A stretch of DNA of 64,000 bases from Antedon mediterranea (GCF_964355755.1 NC_092670.1:12339201-12403200); one strand, 5' to 3'. Counted from the stretch's first letter, positions 11,611-24,267 are shown. Notes: generated from the letters alone by a model not told the origin. Translations and numbers: made by a program.

Positions 11611-13181
11611 TTTTTTTTTTATTATTCTTCTTTCTTTCTCAGATTTTGTGCACGCGTTTTCTCTTCAACGTGTTAACATAACATGTTGTAACTTGGTCAA
11701 CATTTAGACATTTAACTGAAGATGTTCTGCCAAGCTTTTGGACGCTGTCAGATCCGCGTAGCGTAAGTCACGCGCGATTTTCTGAAAATCTTAAATCGGT
11801 CATAACTTCGAAACCGATAAATATTTTTTAACGAAATTTTCAGCCACGTTTTCTTCACATCAATGGCTAACTTTTGGAATGTTTAACAAATTTTTGGAGA
11901 TTAGAAAGTTTTCGCGTAAATTGCGTTTGAAATATTTTACTCTTCTTATTTTGTGCACGCTGTTTCTCTTCAACGTGTAAACATAATATGTTGTAACTTG
12001 TTCAGCATTTAGACATTTTACTGAAGTTGTCCAGCCAAGCTTTTTGACGATGTCAGAGCCCCGTAGCGTAAGTTACGCGTGATTTTCTGAAAATCTTAAA
12101 TTGGTTATAACTTCGAAACAAATGAATATTTTTTAACGTCATTTTCAGCCACGTTTGCTTCACATCAATAGTTAACTTTTTTAACGCTACCGCAATTTGT
12201 AACATTAGAAAGTGCGCGCGTAAATGGCGTTTGAAATTTTAAAATGCTTCAAATCAATTTCTGATTAAATTAGAGCACGATTCAGGTCATTTTAAGCGTT
12301 TAAAAAATTGCCACTGGTGCGCACATTTTTACGCGCGCACGGCGCAGGGGACACGTATGAACATTTCTTTTACACGATTTGTGTTTTTAAATTTTCCGTT
12401 AACAATTTTACGTTATTTTATTCACTTTTCAACTTGAAATGGCGTTCTACGAGCACGTTAAACATGACAGGTTGCGCATGAAAACGTCAACAAATTGTGA
12501 AAATGTTGCAAAATATGTCTACTTTTAAAAATGAAACAGTTCATCAGAATGCAAGGTTACCCCCATTTTTTATTTTATTTACTTGCAGTGTATTAATCAT
12601 AGGTCTAATTTATTATAGTCTTGAATGTTAAAAAGTGTTTGATAGCTACATTACTTGCATATTAAATGTAATTTTTGAAATAATTATCAACAAACAAACA
12701 TAAACATATTCAAAGAGTAAAACAATAAACATAACGTTTTATCTTTTTTCTTTACATGTTAATATATAAAACTTGAAAGTATGCACTTTCATAATATGTC
12801 AGTGTTTAAAATTTGTGAAGATTTCATCATAGTAAAAATTATGATTTAAGTTCGATATGTAATAATCAACTTGCATCGAGGGGGTTCACGACATACTGAA
12901 TGAACGAGGACTCTTTCTTCGGATTTTCTTCAGCAGGTGCTCATATGGCTCGATGTGTAGTGCAACCGACATTGGTATCAGAGGTACCGGGTTCGAATCC
13001 CATCACGGGAAAACAATTAAATAAAAGGATTTGTTTGGTTATTACACTGAAATGGCAGTTTTAATTTTGAATAGGCTACTTCTTGGAAAAGTCACAACTG
13101 AAAAGTACTTGAATGCGCAAGATATGTTTTGTTGCGGGCGGATAACCAAACTCGTCCTCAAGTGACGAGTTTAAGATCTAG
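11611..13181 (+). mobile_element. Family-A Helitron-like element, copy with internal 5' duplication
   Basis: Opens with a T-run and TTCTTCTTTCTTTCTCAG, and contains the first ~300 bases of the unit twice (TTTTGTGCACGC at ~11645 and ~11952). It carries the shared GAGCACGTTAAACATGAC motif and the tRNA-like A and B boxes at ~12944-13005. It ends in the ACTCGTC/GACGAGT hairpin and CTAG at 13178-13181. Confidence 0.8.
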
Positions 13182-14835
13182 TTTTTTGGTTATCCGCCTC
13201 AAGCGGATAATTTTTTGGTTATCCGCCTCAAGCGGATAAGCATTTGTTATTGTAGTGTTACTTTTTTTTTTTTTTTATTATTCTTCTTTCTTTCTCAGAT
13301 TTTGTGCACGCGTTTTCTCTTCAACGTGTTAACATAAAATGTTGTAACTTGGTCAACATTTAGACATTTAACTGAAGATGTACAGCCAAGCTTTTGGACG
13401 CTGTCAGATCTGCGTAGCGTAAGTCACGCGCGATTTTCTGAAAATCTTAAATCGGTCATAACTTCGAAACCGATAAATATTTTTTAACGAAATTTTCAGC
13501 CACGTTTTCTTCACATCAATGGCTAACTTTTGGAATGTTTAACAAATTTTTGGAGATTAGAAAGTTTTCGCGTAAATTGCGTTTGAAATATTTTACTCTT
13601 CTTATTTTGTGCACGCTGTTTCTCTTCAACGTGTAAACATAATATGTTGTAACTTGTTCAGCATTTAGACATTTTACTGAAGTTGTCCAGCCAAGCTTTT
13701 TGACGATGTCAGAGCCGCGTAGCGTTAGTTACGCGTGATTTTCTGAAAATCTTAAATTGGTTATAACTTCGAAACAAATGAATATTTTTTAACGTCATTT
13801 TCAGCCACGTTTGCTTCACATCAATAGTTAACTTTTTTAACGCTACCGCAATTTGTAACATTAGAAAGTGCGCGCGTAAACGGCGTTTGAAATTTTAAAA
13901 TGCTTCAAATCAATTTCTGATTAAATTAGAGCACGATTCAGGTCATTTTAAGCGTTTAAAAATTGCCACTGGTGCGCACATTTTTACGCGCGCACGGCGC
14001 AGGGAACACGTATGAGCATTTATTTTACACGATTTGTGTTTTTAAATCTTCGGTTAACAGTTTTACGTTATTTTATTTACTTTTCAACTTGAAATGGCGT
14101 TCTACGAGCACGTTAAACATGACAGGTTGCGCACAAAAACGTCAACAAATTGTGAAAATGTTGCAAAATATGTCTACTTTTAAAAATGAAACAATTCATC
14201 AGAATGCAAGGTTACCCCCATTTTTTATTTTAATTTCTTGCAGTGTATGAATCATAGCTCTGATTAATTATAGTCTTGAATGTTAAAAAGTGTTTGGTGG
14301 CTACCTTATTTGCATATTAAATGTAATTTTTGAAATAATTATCATCAAACAAACATAAACATATTCAAAGAGTAAAACAATAAACATAACGTTTATCTTT
14401 TTTCTTTACATGTTAATATTCAAAACTTGAAAGTATGCACTTTCATAATATGTCACTGTTTAAAATTTGTGAAGATTTCATCATAGTAAAAATTATGATT
14501 TAAGTTGATTATGTAATAATCAACTTGCATCGAGGGGGTTCACGACATACCAAATGAACGAGGACTCTTTCTTCGGATTTTCTTCAGCAGGTGCTCATAT
14601 GGCTGGATGTGTAGTGCAACCGACTTTGGTATCAGAGGTACCGGGTTCGAATCCCATAATGGGAAAACAATTAATTAAAAGGATTTATTTGGTTATTACA
14701 CTGAAAGGGCAGTTAATTTTGAATAGGCTAATTTTTTTGGAAAAGTCATAACTGAGAAGTACTTTAATACGCAAGATACGTTTTGTTGCGGGCGGATAAC
14801 CAAACTCGTCCTCAAGTGACGAGTTTAAGTTCTAG
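13182..14835 (+). mobile_element. Family-A Helitron-like element, close copy of the previous one
   Basis: Very similar to 11611-13181, including the same internal 5' duplication, so the pair probably arose by recent tandem amplification. Its 5' end holds TTGGTTATCCGCC twice, each in a short hairpin with GCGGATAA; this 13-mer is the exact reverse complement of GGCGGATAACCAA near the 3' end. Ends CTAG at 14832-14835. tRNA-like boxes at ~14598-14660. Confidence 0.8.
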
Positions 14836-16150
14836 TTATTGGTTATCCGCCTCAAGCGGATAAGCCCTTGGAATTGTAGTGTTACTTTTTTTTTATTATT
14901 CTTCTCTATTTCCGCCGATTTTTGTGTTCAGCTTTTCTCTGCAACCTGTTAACATAACATGTTGTAACTTGGTAAACATTTAGACATTTAGCTGAAGATG
15001 TGCAGCCAAGCTTTTGGACGCTGGCAGAACCGCGTAGCGTAAGTCACGCGCCATTTTCAGAAAATCCTAAGTTGATCATAACTTCGAAACAGATGAATAT
15101 TTTTTAACGTAAATTTCAGCCATGTTTGCTTCACATCAATTGCTAACTTTTTTATCGCTACCGAGATTTGTAACATTGGAAAGTGCGCGAGTAAACGGCG
15201 TTTGAAATTTTAAAATGCTCTAAATCAATTTCTGATTAAATTAGAGCACGATTCAGGTCATTTTAAGCGTTTGAAAAATTGCCACCAGGTGCGCACATTT
15301 TTACGCGCGCACGGCGCAGGAAACACGCATGAGCATTTCTTTTGCACGATTTGTGTTTTTCAATCTTCGGTTAACAATTTTACGTTATTTTATTCACTTT
15401 TCAACTTCAAATGGCGTTCTACGAGCACGTTAAACATGACTGGTTGCGCACGTAAAATGTTAAAAAATTGTGAAAATGTTGCAAAATATGTATACTTTTA
15501 AAAACGATACAGTTCATCAGAATGCAAGGTTACCCCTATTTTTTATTTTATTTTCTTGCAGTGTATGAATCATAGGTCTGATTTATTATAGTGTTGAATG
15601 TTAAAACGTGTTTGATGGCTACATTATTTGCATATTAAATATAATTTTTGAAATTTTTATCATTAAACAAACAATAACATTTTCAAAGAGGAAAACAATA
15701 AACATAACGTTTATCTTTTTTCTTCACATGTTAATATATAAAACTTTCAAGTGTGCACTTTCATAATATGTCACTGTTTAAAATTTGTTAAGATTTCATC
15801 ATAGTGAAAATTATGATTTAGTTTGGTAAGTAATAATCTATTTGCATCGAGTGGTTCACGACATACCGAATGGACGAGTTAACTTTCTTCGGATTTTCTT
15901 CAGCAGGTGCTCATATGGCTCGATGTGTAGTGCCATCGACTTTGGTATCAGAGCTACCGGGATCGAATCCCGTCAAGGGAAAACAATTAAATAAAAGGAT
16001 TTATTTGGTTATTACAATGAAAGGGCAGTTTTAATTTCGAATAGGCTACTTTTTGGAAAAGTCATATTGAAAGGTACTTGAATGCGCAAGATACGTTTTG
16101 TTACGGGCGGATAACCAAACTCGTCCTCAAGTGACGAGTTACAGATCTAG
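14836..16150 (+). mobile_element. Family-A Helitron-like element
   Basis: Opens TTATTGGTTATCCGCC after the preceding CTAG and has a single copy of the 5' region. The 3' end is GGCGGATAACCAA, hairpin and CTAG at 16147-16150. The tRNA-like segment at ~15908-15976 has base changes (GTGCCATCG in place of GTGCAACCG). Confidence 0.8.
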
Positions 16151-17407
16151 TTATTCTTCTCTATTTCCGCCGATTTTTGTGTTCAGCTTTTCTCTGCAAC
16201 CTGTTAACATAACATGTTGTAACTTGGTAAACATTTAGACATTTAGCTGAAGATGTGCAGCCAAGCTTTTGGACGCTGGCAGAGCCGCGTAGCGTAAGTT
16301 ACGCGCGATTTTCAGAAAATCCTAAGTTGATCATAACTTCGAAACAGATGAATATTTTTTAACGTAATTTTCAGCCATGTTTGCTTCACATCAATTGCTA
16401 ACTTTTTTATCGCTACCGAAATGTGTAACATTGGAAAGTGCGCGAGTAAACGGCGTTTGAAATTTTAAAATGCTCTAAATCAATTTCTGATTAAATTAGA
16501 GCACGATTCAGGTCATTTTAAGCGTTTGAAAAATTGCCACCAGGTGCGCACATTTTACCCGCGCACGGCGCAGGAAACACGTATGAGCATTTCTTTTGCA
16601 CGATTTGTGTTTTTCAATCTTTGGTTAACAATTTTACGTTATTTTATTCACTTTTCAACTTCAAATGGCGTTCTACGAGCACGTTAAACATGACTGGTTG
16701 CGCACGTAAAATGTTAAAAAATTGTGAAAATGTTGCAAAATATGTATACTTTTAAAAGTGACACAGTTCATCAGAATGCAAGGTTACCCCCATTTTTTTT
16801 TTTTTTTTCTTGCAGTGTATGAATCATAGGTCTGATTTATTATAGTGTTGAATGTTAAAACGTGTTTAATGGCTACATTATTTGCATATTAAATATAATT
16901 TTTGAAATTTTTATCATCAAACAAACATAAACGTTTTCAAACAGCAAAACAATAAACATAACGTTTATCTTTTTTTCTTCACATGTTAATATATAAAACT
17001 TAAAAGTATGCACTTTCATAATATGTCACTGTTTAAAATTTTTGAAGATTTCATCATAGTAAAAATTATGATTTAGTTTGCTAAGTAATAATCTATTTGC
17101 ATCGAGTGGTTCACGACATACCGAATGAACGAGTAAACTTTCTTCGGATTTCCTTCGGCAGGTGCTCATATGGCTCGATGTGTCGTGCAACCGACTTTGG
17201 TATCAAAGGTATCGGGTTCAAATCCCGTCACGGGAAAACATTTAATTAAATGGATTTATTTGGTTATTACACTGAAAGGGCAGTTTTAATTTCGAAAAGG
17301 CTACTTTATTGGAAAATTCATAACTGAGAAGTACTTGAATACGCAAGGTACGTTTTGTTGCGGGCGGATAACCAAACTCGTCCTGAAGTGACGAGTTTAA
17401 GTTCTAG
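16151..17407 (+). mobile_element. Family-A Helitron-like element
   Basis: Begins TTATTCTTCTCTATTTCCGCC directly after the preceding CTAG, lacking the TTGGTTATCCGCC leader, and is otherwise close to 14836-16150. Ends CTAG at 17404-17407. tRNA-like boxes at ~17166-17230. Confidence 0.8.
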
Positions 17408-18817
17408 TTATTCTTCTTTCTTTCCGCCACTTTTTGTACGCGACGTTTCTCTGCAACGTGTTAACATAACATGTTGTAACTTGGTAAACCTTTAGACATT
17501 TAATTGAAGATGTGCAGCCAAGCTTTTGGACGCTGTCAGAGCCGCGTAGCGTAAGTTACGCGTGATTTTATGAAAATCTTAAATTGATCATAACTTCGAA
17601 ACCGATAAATATTTTTTAACGTAACTTGCAGCCACGTTTTCTTCACATCAATGGCTAACTTTTTCAATCTTTAGAACATTTTTGGACACTAGAAAGTTTG
17701 CGCGTAAATTGCGTTTGAAATTTTAAAATGGTCCAAATTTGTACACGCTGTTTCTCTGCAACGCGTGAACATAACATGTTGTAACTTGGTCAACATATAG
17801 ACATTTAACTGAAGATGTGCAGCCAAGCTTTTGGACGCTGTCAGAGGCGCGTATCGTAAGTTACGCGCGATTTTCTGAAAATCTTAAATTGATCATAACT
17901 TTGAAACAGATAAATATTTTTTAACGTAATTTTCAGCCACGTTTGCTTTACATTAATTGTTAACTTTTTTATCCCTCCCGAATTTTATAACATTAGAAAG
18001 TGCGTGCGTAAACGGCGTTTGAAATTTTAAAATGCTTCAAATCAATTCCTGATTAAATTAGAGCACGTTTCAGGTCATTTTAAGGGTTTAAAAATTGCCA
18101 CTGGTGCGCACATTTTTACGCGCGCACGGCGCAGGGAACGCGTATGAGCTTTTCTTTTACATAAATTGTGTTTTTCAAACTTAGGTTAACAATTTTACGT
18201 TATTTTATTCACTTTTCAACTTGAAATGGCGTTCTACGAGCACGTTAAACATGACTGGTTGCGCACGAAAACGTCAACAAATTGTGAAAATGTTGCAAAA
18301 TATGTCTACTTTTAAAAGTGATACAGTTCATCAGAATGCAAGGTTACCCCCATTTTTTATTTTATTTTATTACAGTCTATGAATCGTAGATCTGATTTAT
18401 TATAGTGTTGAATGTTAAAACGTGTTTGATGGCTACATTATTTGCATATTAAATATAATTTTCGAAATGTTTATCATCAAACAAACAATAACATATTCAA
18501 AGAGTAAAACAATAAACATAACGTTTATCTTTTTTCTTTACATGTTGATATATAAAACTTGAAAGTATGCACTTTGCTAATATGTCACTGTTTAAAATTT
18601 GTGAAGATTTCATCATAGTAAAATTTATGATTTAATTTTGATATGTAATAATCAACTTGCATCGAGGGGATTCACGACATACCGAATGAACGAGGACTCT
18701 TTCTTCGGATTTTCTTCAGCAGGTGCTCATATGGCTCGATGTGTAGTGCAACCGACTTTGGTATCAGAGGTACCGGGTTCAAATCTCATCACGCGAAAAC
18801 AATTAAATAAAAGGATT
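17408..18817 (+). mobile_element. Family-A Helitron-like element truncated at its 3' end by a family-C element
   Basis: Contains the internal 5' duplication (CATGTTGTAACTTGG at ~17468 and ~17774) and the tRNA-like boxes at ~18728-18790. At ~18818 it switches abruptly to the C-family sequence GCACTATTTTGTCCG, so the terminal hairpin and CTAG are lost. Confidence 0.75.
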
Positions 18818-20204
18818 TGCACTATTTTGTCCGTGATAGTTTCATCTATCTAAGTCAATTTTTCAGAGTATATTCCTTATGGCCAGGAATCGATGTGGTT
18901 ATATTTTCACGATGCGTAATCAAAAATTACGCGGTCTACGCGCGATTTTACGAAATCACGTTTGTAATCATATCTTCACAAGCATGAATCACAATTAAAC
19001 AAAATTTGGTACTCATAAATTTCAGGTCATATTTCATCATATGGCAATACAATTACGTGCGTAGCGCATATAACGCTTGCGTACGCGCGCTTAAAATGTT
19101 CAAAATTGTCAAAATTTATTTTCGATGAAATTAGAGTACGTTTCAGGCAATTTTAAGCGTTTAAAAAATTGCCATGAGTGCGCAGATTTTTGCACGCGCA
19201 CTGCGCGTTATACGTTAATGCGCACTCTTTTTGTCCGATTTCGGTTGTACAACCTTTCTTTAATAATATCATCATATTTTATTCACTTTTCAACGCGTAA
19301 TTGCCTTATACGAGCACGTCAAAAGTGACAGGCTACGCACGTGTAAGTTAACAAAATGGTGAAAATATGCTAAATTTTAAAATTAATATAGATCGTCAGA
19401 ATGCTCGGGAACACATATTTTTTATTTAATTTTCTTGAAGTGTATGTATCTTATGTATGATTTATTATTAAACTAAGGGATCAAAAGTTGATTAAGCCAT
19501 AATTAATTGCATATTAAATTAAAAAAAATTCATTTCGACAATCAAACAAATTATGACATTTTCTTAGGCAAAAATAACAAACTTAACATTAACTTTCTTC
19601 CTTCAAAAGTTCATATATTAAAGTTAAAAGTATATAGTTTGACAGTGCATCATTTTTGTACATTTTTAGAGATGTCATCATAGTAAAAAATTATAATTCA
19701 TTGCGGTATGTAATAATCTATCTGCACCAAAGTGGTTACTGCATAGTAAATACACGGAGGAATTTTTCTACAATTTTTAGTCAGTTGTGTATGGCTCGGT
19801 GGTGTGTGCTCGTGTCTATGGCACTCAAGGTACCGAGATCGAGTCTCACCTTGGGAAACGAAATAAATTTTTTTTTTTATTATCCGTATTGTTTGTTCAA
19901 ATTTATTTCTTAGTGTATATATTATACACATGATTTATAATGAAATCTAGATAAAAAATAACTTATGTCTTTATTATTATGTAACAGCAAATGTGGTTTA
20001 TGACATTATACGCAGAGGGATCTTTGATCGGATTGTGATACCGGCTATTGTATTCGCGTTAGCAAGGTCCTATCATATATTATATATTATTTAAAGAATC
20101 TGAGAAAATCAATGAATCAAAATATCTTTTAAAAATCAATTATCTTTATTTTAATTATCAATGCATATAACCTATAATTCGTCATAGTGACGAATTAAAT
20201 CTAG
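18818..20204 (+). mobile_element. Family-C Helitron-like element, copy 1
   Basis: A ~1.39 kb unit from GCACTATTTTGTCCGTG to the hairpin AATTCGTC-ATA-GTGACGAATT and CTAG at 20201-20204. It carries GAGCACGTCAAAAGTGACA, the C-type version of the motif shared by all three families. A tRNA-like region at ~19791-19852 has a consensus A box (TGGCTCGGTGG) and a B-box-like GATCGAGTCTC. No protein is encoded. Confidence 0.8.
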
Positions 20205-21634
20205 TTTATTTATTTATTCTTTCCTTAGCACTATTTTGTCCGTGCATTATCTTGGCATCAGTTTAATCTAGCTAAGTCAAGTTTTCAGAGTATATTCTTC
20301 ATGGCCAGGAATCGATGTGGTTATATTTTCACGATGCGTAATCAAAAATTACGCGGTCTACGCGCGATTTTACGAAATCACGTTTGTAATCATATCTTCA
20401 CAAGCATGAATCACAATTAAACAAAATTTGGTACTCATAAATTTCAGGTCATATTTCATCATATGGCAATAAAATTACGTGTGTAGCGCATATAACGCTT
20501 GCGTACGCGCGCTTAAAATGTTCAAAATTGTCAAAATTTATTTTCGATGAAATTAGAGTACGTTTCAGGCAATTTTAAGCGTTTAAAAAATTGCCATGAG
20601 TGCGCAGATTTTTGCACGCGCACTGCGCGTTAAACGTTAATGCGCACTCTTTTTGCCCGATTTCTGTTTTACAATCTTTCTTTAATAATATCATCATATT
20701 TGATTCAGGTTTCAACTCGAAATTGCGTTATACGAGCACGTCAAAAGTGACTTGCTACGCACGTATAAGTTAACAAAATGGTGAAAATATGCTAAATTTT
20801 AAAATTAATATATATCGTCAGAATGCAGGGGAACACCTATTTTTTATTTCATTTTCTTGAAGTGTATGTATCATATGTATGATTTATTATCAAATAAAGA
20901 GAACAAAAGTTGATTAAGTCATCATTAATTGCATATTCAATTTAAAAAAAATAATTTCGACAATCAAACAAATTATGACATTTTCTTAGGCCAAAATACC
21001 AAACTTAATTAACATTAACTTTCTTTCTTAAGAAGTTCATATATTAAAGTTAAAAGTATATAGTTTGACAGTGCATCATTTCTTTACATTTTTAAAGATG
21101 TCATCATAGTAAAAAATTATAATTCATTGCGGTATGTAATAATCTATTTGCACCAAAGTGGTTACTGCATAGTAAATACACGGAGGAATTTTTCTACAAT
21201 TTTTAGTTAGTTGTGTATGGCTCGATGGTCTGTGCTCGTGTCTAAGGCATTCAAGGTACCGAGATCGAGTCTCACCTTGGGAAACGAAATAAGATTTTTT
21301 TTTATTATCCGTATTGTTTGTTCAAATTTATTTCTTAGTGTATTATATAGATTATACACATGATTTATAATGAAATCTAGATAAAAAGTAACTTATGTCT
21401 TTATTATTATGTAACAACAAATGTGGTTTATGACATTATACGCAGAGGGATCTTTGATCGGATTGTGATACCGGCTATTGTATTCGCGTTAGCAAGGTCC
21501 TCTCTATCATATATTATAAATAATTAAAGAATCTGAGAAAATCAATCAATCAAAATATCTTTTACAAATCAATTATCTTTATTTAAATCAATGCATATAA
21601 CCTATAATTCGTCATAGTGACGAATTAAATCTAG
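20205..21634 (+). mobile_element. Family-C Helitron-like element, copy 2
   Basis: Follows copy 1 directly, opening TTTATTTATTTATTCTTTCC, and is nearly the same in sequence and length. Ends CTAG at 21631-21634. tRNA-like boxes at ~21217-21285. Confidence 0.8.
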
Positions 21635-21788
21635 TTAATGTTTTTATCTTATACACAAATTGTTATATCTCGTTTTCATTTCCCAAAGAACAGATTATGG
21701 TAGTATAGTTTCTGTATTGATTTCAGTAGTATAGTCGGTAATAATTATATAATCTTTATATTAAATAAAAACAAATCTCATTTGAAAG

Positions 21789-22146
21789 TTACAAACCGAT
21801 AGCACGCGTCCGATATTGAATGTCGTCAATTGCGATGTCACCCCTACGGTAAACTACTTTTCCCAATAGCCTTCAAACACAATGTAATTTTTTCCATAAC
21901 CGTTGTGCGCAAATTGTGCTACTACGGCATTTCGCCACCGATCTCCTTGGTTACCACTTTTTTTCCATAACAGTTCGTCCCCCAAATCCGATTTTCTGTA
22001 AACCGTGAGTGATCCAACTTCATGTCCGTACATGTGATAGTAGAATGATAAAGATACATGTTGCCCTGGTGGTAACAATTGACTTCTCATGCGAGCTGAC
22101 TTCCAGTTACTTGTAGATATTGTTTTAATGTAAACATAATGATCAC
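21789..22146 (-). pseudogene. MAM-domain exon (C-terminal two thirds), frameshifted
   Basis: Minus-strand exon after an acceptor ACGTACAG (exon begins 22146). It reads DHYVYIKT, then SLSFYYHMYGHEVGSLTVY, LLWKKSGNQGDRWRNA and YIVFEG, the usual order of a MAM domain, an extracellular adhesion module found in receptors and proteases. The frame stops at 21854-21856, but the diagnostic GDIAIDDI follows in another frame up to a TAA at 21789-21791, so one base is out of register near 21860. Either the gene is decaying or this is a sequence error. It belongs with the exon at 23693-23808; the phases at the junction do not agree. Confidence 0.75.
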
Positions 22147-22244
22147 CTGTACGTGGAAATAAACAAGCAGTTAGTAATTAAATTTAATTAGGCTATATAT
22201 TATCATGCATATAACCTTATTGATTCTGTCAAAAATCTTTATTT

Positions 22245-23501
22245 CTTTATTTTATTCTTTCCTTAGCACTGTTTTGTCCGTCAATATTATCTTGAGATCA
22301 ATTACATCTAGCTACGTCAATTTTTCAGAGTATATTCCTTATATCCAGGAATCGCGTCGATGTGGATATCCTTTCATGGTGCGCAATAAAAAAGGTATAC
22401 GCGTGATTTAATGAAATCACGTTTGCAATCATATGTATTATAATTAAACCAAATTTGGTAAATTTCAGATCATATTTCATCATATGAAAATGAAAATACG
22501 TGCGTAGCGCATATAACGCGTGCGTACGTGCGCTTACAATTTAAAAAAATGAGTGAGTAGTGAGTACATTTCAGGCAATTTTAAGCGTTTAAAAATTGCC
22601 ATGAGTGCGCAGAATTTTGCACTGCGCGTTAAACTATACTGCGGTACTCTTTTTGCCTGATTTCTGTTTTACAAACTTTCTTTAGCAATTTCATCATATT
22701 TTATTCACTTTTCAATTTAAAACCACGTTATACAAGCACGTTAAAGTGACCGGCTTCGCACAAAATGGTGAAAATATGCTATATTTTAAAATGAATATAG
22801 ATCGTCAGAATGCTCGGGAAACCCTATTTTTCATTTTTTAAAGGTATATGTATCATATATGCATGGAAGATTTATTATGAAATTAAGAGAAAAAAAAGTT
22901 GATTACGTCATCATTGCATATTAAATTTAAAAAAAATTAATACAATCAAACAAACTATGACATTTTCTTTGGCCGAAATAACAAACTTAACATTAACTTC
23001 TTCTTTAAAATGTTTATATATTGAAGTTAAAAGCCAAAAGGGTTACTGCATAGTAAAGACACGGAGGAATCTTTCTTCAACTTTAGTCAGTTGTGTATGG
23101 CTCGGTGGTCTGTGCTCGCGTCTATAGCATTCAAGGTACCCAGATCGAGTCTCACCTTGGGAAACGAAATAAGATTTTTTTTATATCCGTATTGTTTGTT
23201 CAATTTCATTTCTTAGTGTTAGATTAATTTACGAATGATTTATGATGAAAAGGTAAAAAAAAATGACTTAGGTCTTTATAATTATGTAACAAGGGTTGTT
23301 TATATTATACGCGGAGGGATCTTTGATCGGATAGTGATACCGGCTATTGTATTTGCGTTAGCAAGATCCTATCTTCATAGGCCTATATTATAAATAATTA
23401 AAGATTCTGACAAAATCAATATATATATTTAAAAAATGAATTTAATTATTAAAATCAATGCATATAACCTAAAATTCGTCATAGTGACGAATTAAATCTA
23501 G
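22245..23501 (+). mobile_element. Family-C Helitron-like element, copy 3, inside the MAM-gene intron
   Basis: Starts near TTTATTTTATTCTTTCCTTAG and ends in the C-type hairpin and CTAG at 23498-23501. It is more diverged and shorter than copies 1 and 2, with several small deletions. It lies between the two MAM exons and opposite to their strand. tRNA-like boxes (TGGCTCGGTGG and GATCGAGTCTC) at ~23099-23158. Confidence 0.8.
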
Positions 23502-23692
23502 TTCAAATTATAATATATGGCTTTTTGAATATTTCCGAAATTTTACTGTATTAAACATTATGTGAAAACAATTTAGATTTTTGGCATAGTGACCACTAGA
23601 AGTGTTTATTTTACACCACACTTAACCTCTCATGTGCTAGTAGACATTTCTACTAATAACCCTAATAAACGTACAACGATTTCCTGAATGAC

Positions 23693-23808
23693 CTTTGATG
23701 GTCCAGTTTTTCTTTCACCAATTCTTCCATCCCTTCCACCACAAGTCCGCATCCAATCAAAACCATCACCTCTTTCTTGAGTCCAGCCATAACCAGTACT
23801 CTCAAAAT
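23693..23808 (-). pseudogene. MAM-domain exon (N-terminal part)
   Basis: Minus-strand exon between an acceptor (CAAAACAG) and a donor candidate AAAG/GTCATT. It reads DFESTGYGWTQE, then DGFDWMRTCGG and ends near KTGPSK, the N-terminal MAM pattern leading to the Asp-His of the downstream exon. It enters in phase 1, typical for MAM modules, but exits in phase 0, while the downstream exon needs phase 1; a one-base indel or another donor must be assumed. The Cys usually preceding Gly-Trp is Tyr here. Upstream exons are not visible. Confidence 0.65.
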
Positions 23809-23859
23809 CTGTTTTGACTATAAAACATATATGCTATGACGTTATCGAAATTCCTTCAC

Positions 23860-23992
23860 TTGCACTGATGAAGGACTAGTTTTGTCCGAAAGCTCTGCTA
23901 ATTTTTCTGGCTGTTTTACTTTATCGTTTTGATTTAGCTTTTCGCTTTTTTTTGTATCTCCATTGAGATCCAGCCACTGATACCCACAGCAT
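23860..23992 (+). repeat. Possible Penelope-like retroelement tail with a hammerhead-like core
   Basis: Contains CTGATGA, a short helix (GGAC..GTCC) and GAAA, the conserved core order of a hammerhead ribozyme, followed by ATTGAGATCCAGCCACTG near 23962. The latter half recurs, inverted, at 44345-44452. Hammerhead motifs are known in Penelope-like elements. Helices I and III are not convincing by eye, so activity is doubtful. Confidence 0.35.
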
Positions 23993-24019
23993 TGTCATTT
24001 TTCAGTAATTTGCCTTTGG

Positions 24020-24186
<167 letters not shown>

Positions 24187-24267
24187 AGTTGATTGTACAT
24201 TACAGGGATCAATTTGGCCGCGCCCTGGTTGGAAACTTTTATATTATGTACAATATTTAGGTTTTTA

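Noticed and set aside
6104-16755. Similar 70-95-codon frames in several family-A units
   Set aside because: They recur only because the repeat recurs. They start and stop variably between copies, and their bodies differ by frame-breaking indels elsewhere.
19656-19931. Overlapping frames on both strands in family C
   Set aside because: Chance frames across the tRNA-like segment; not maintained in the other C copies.
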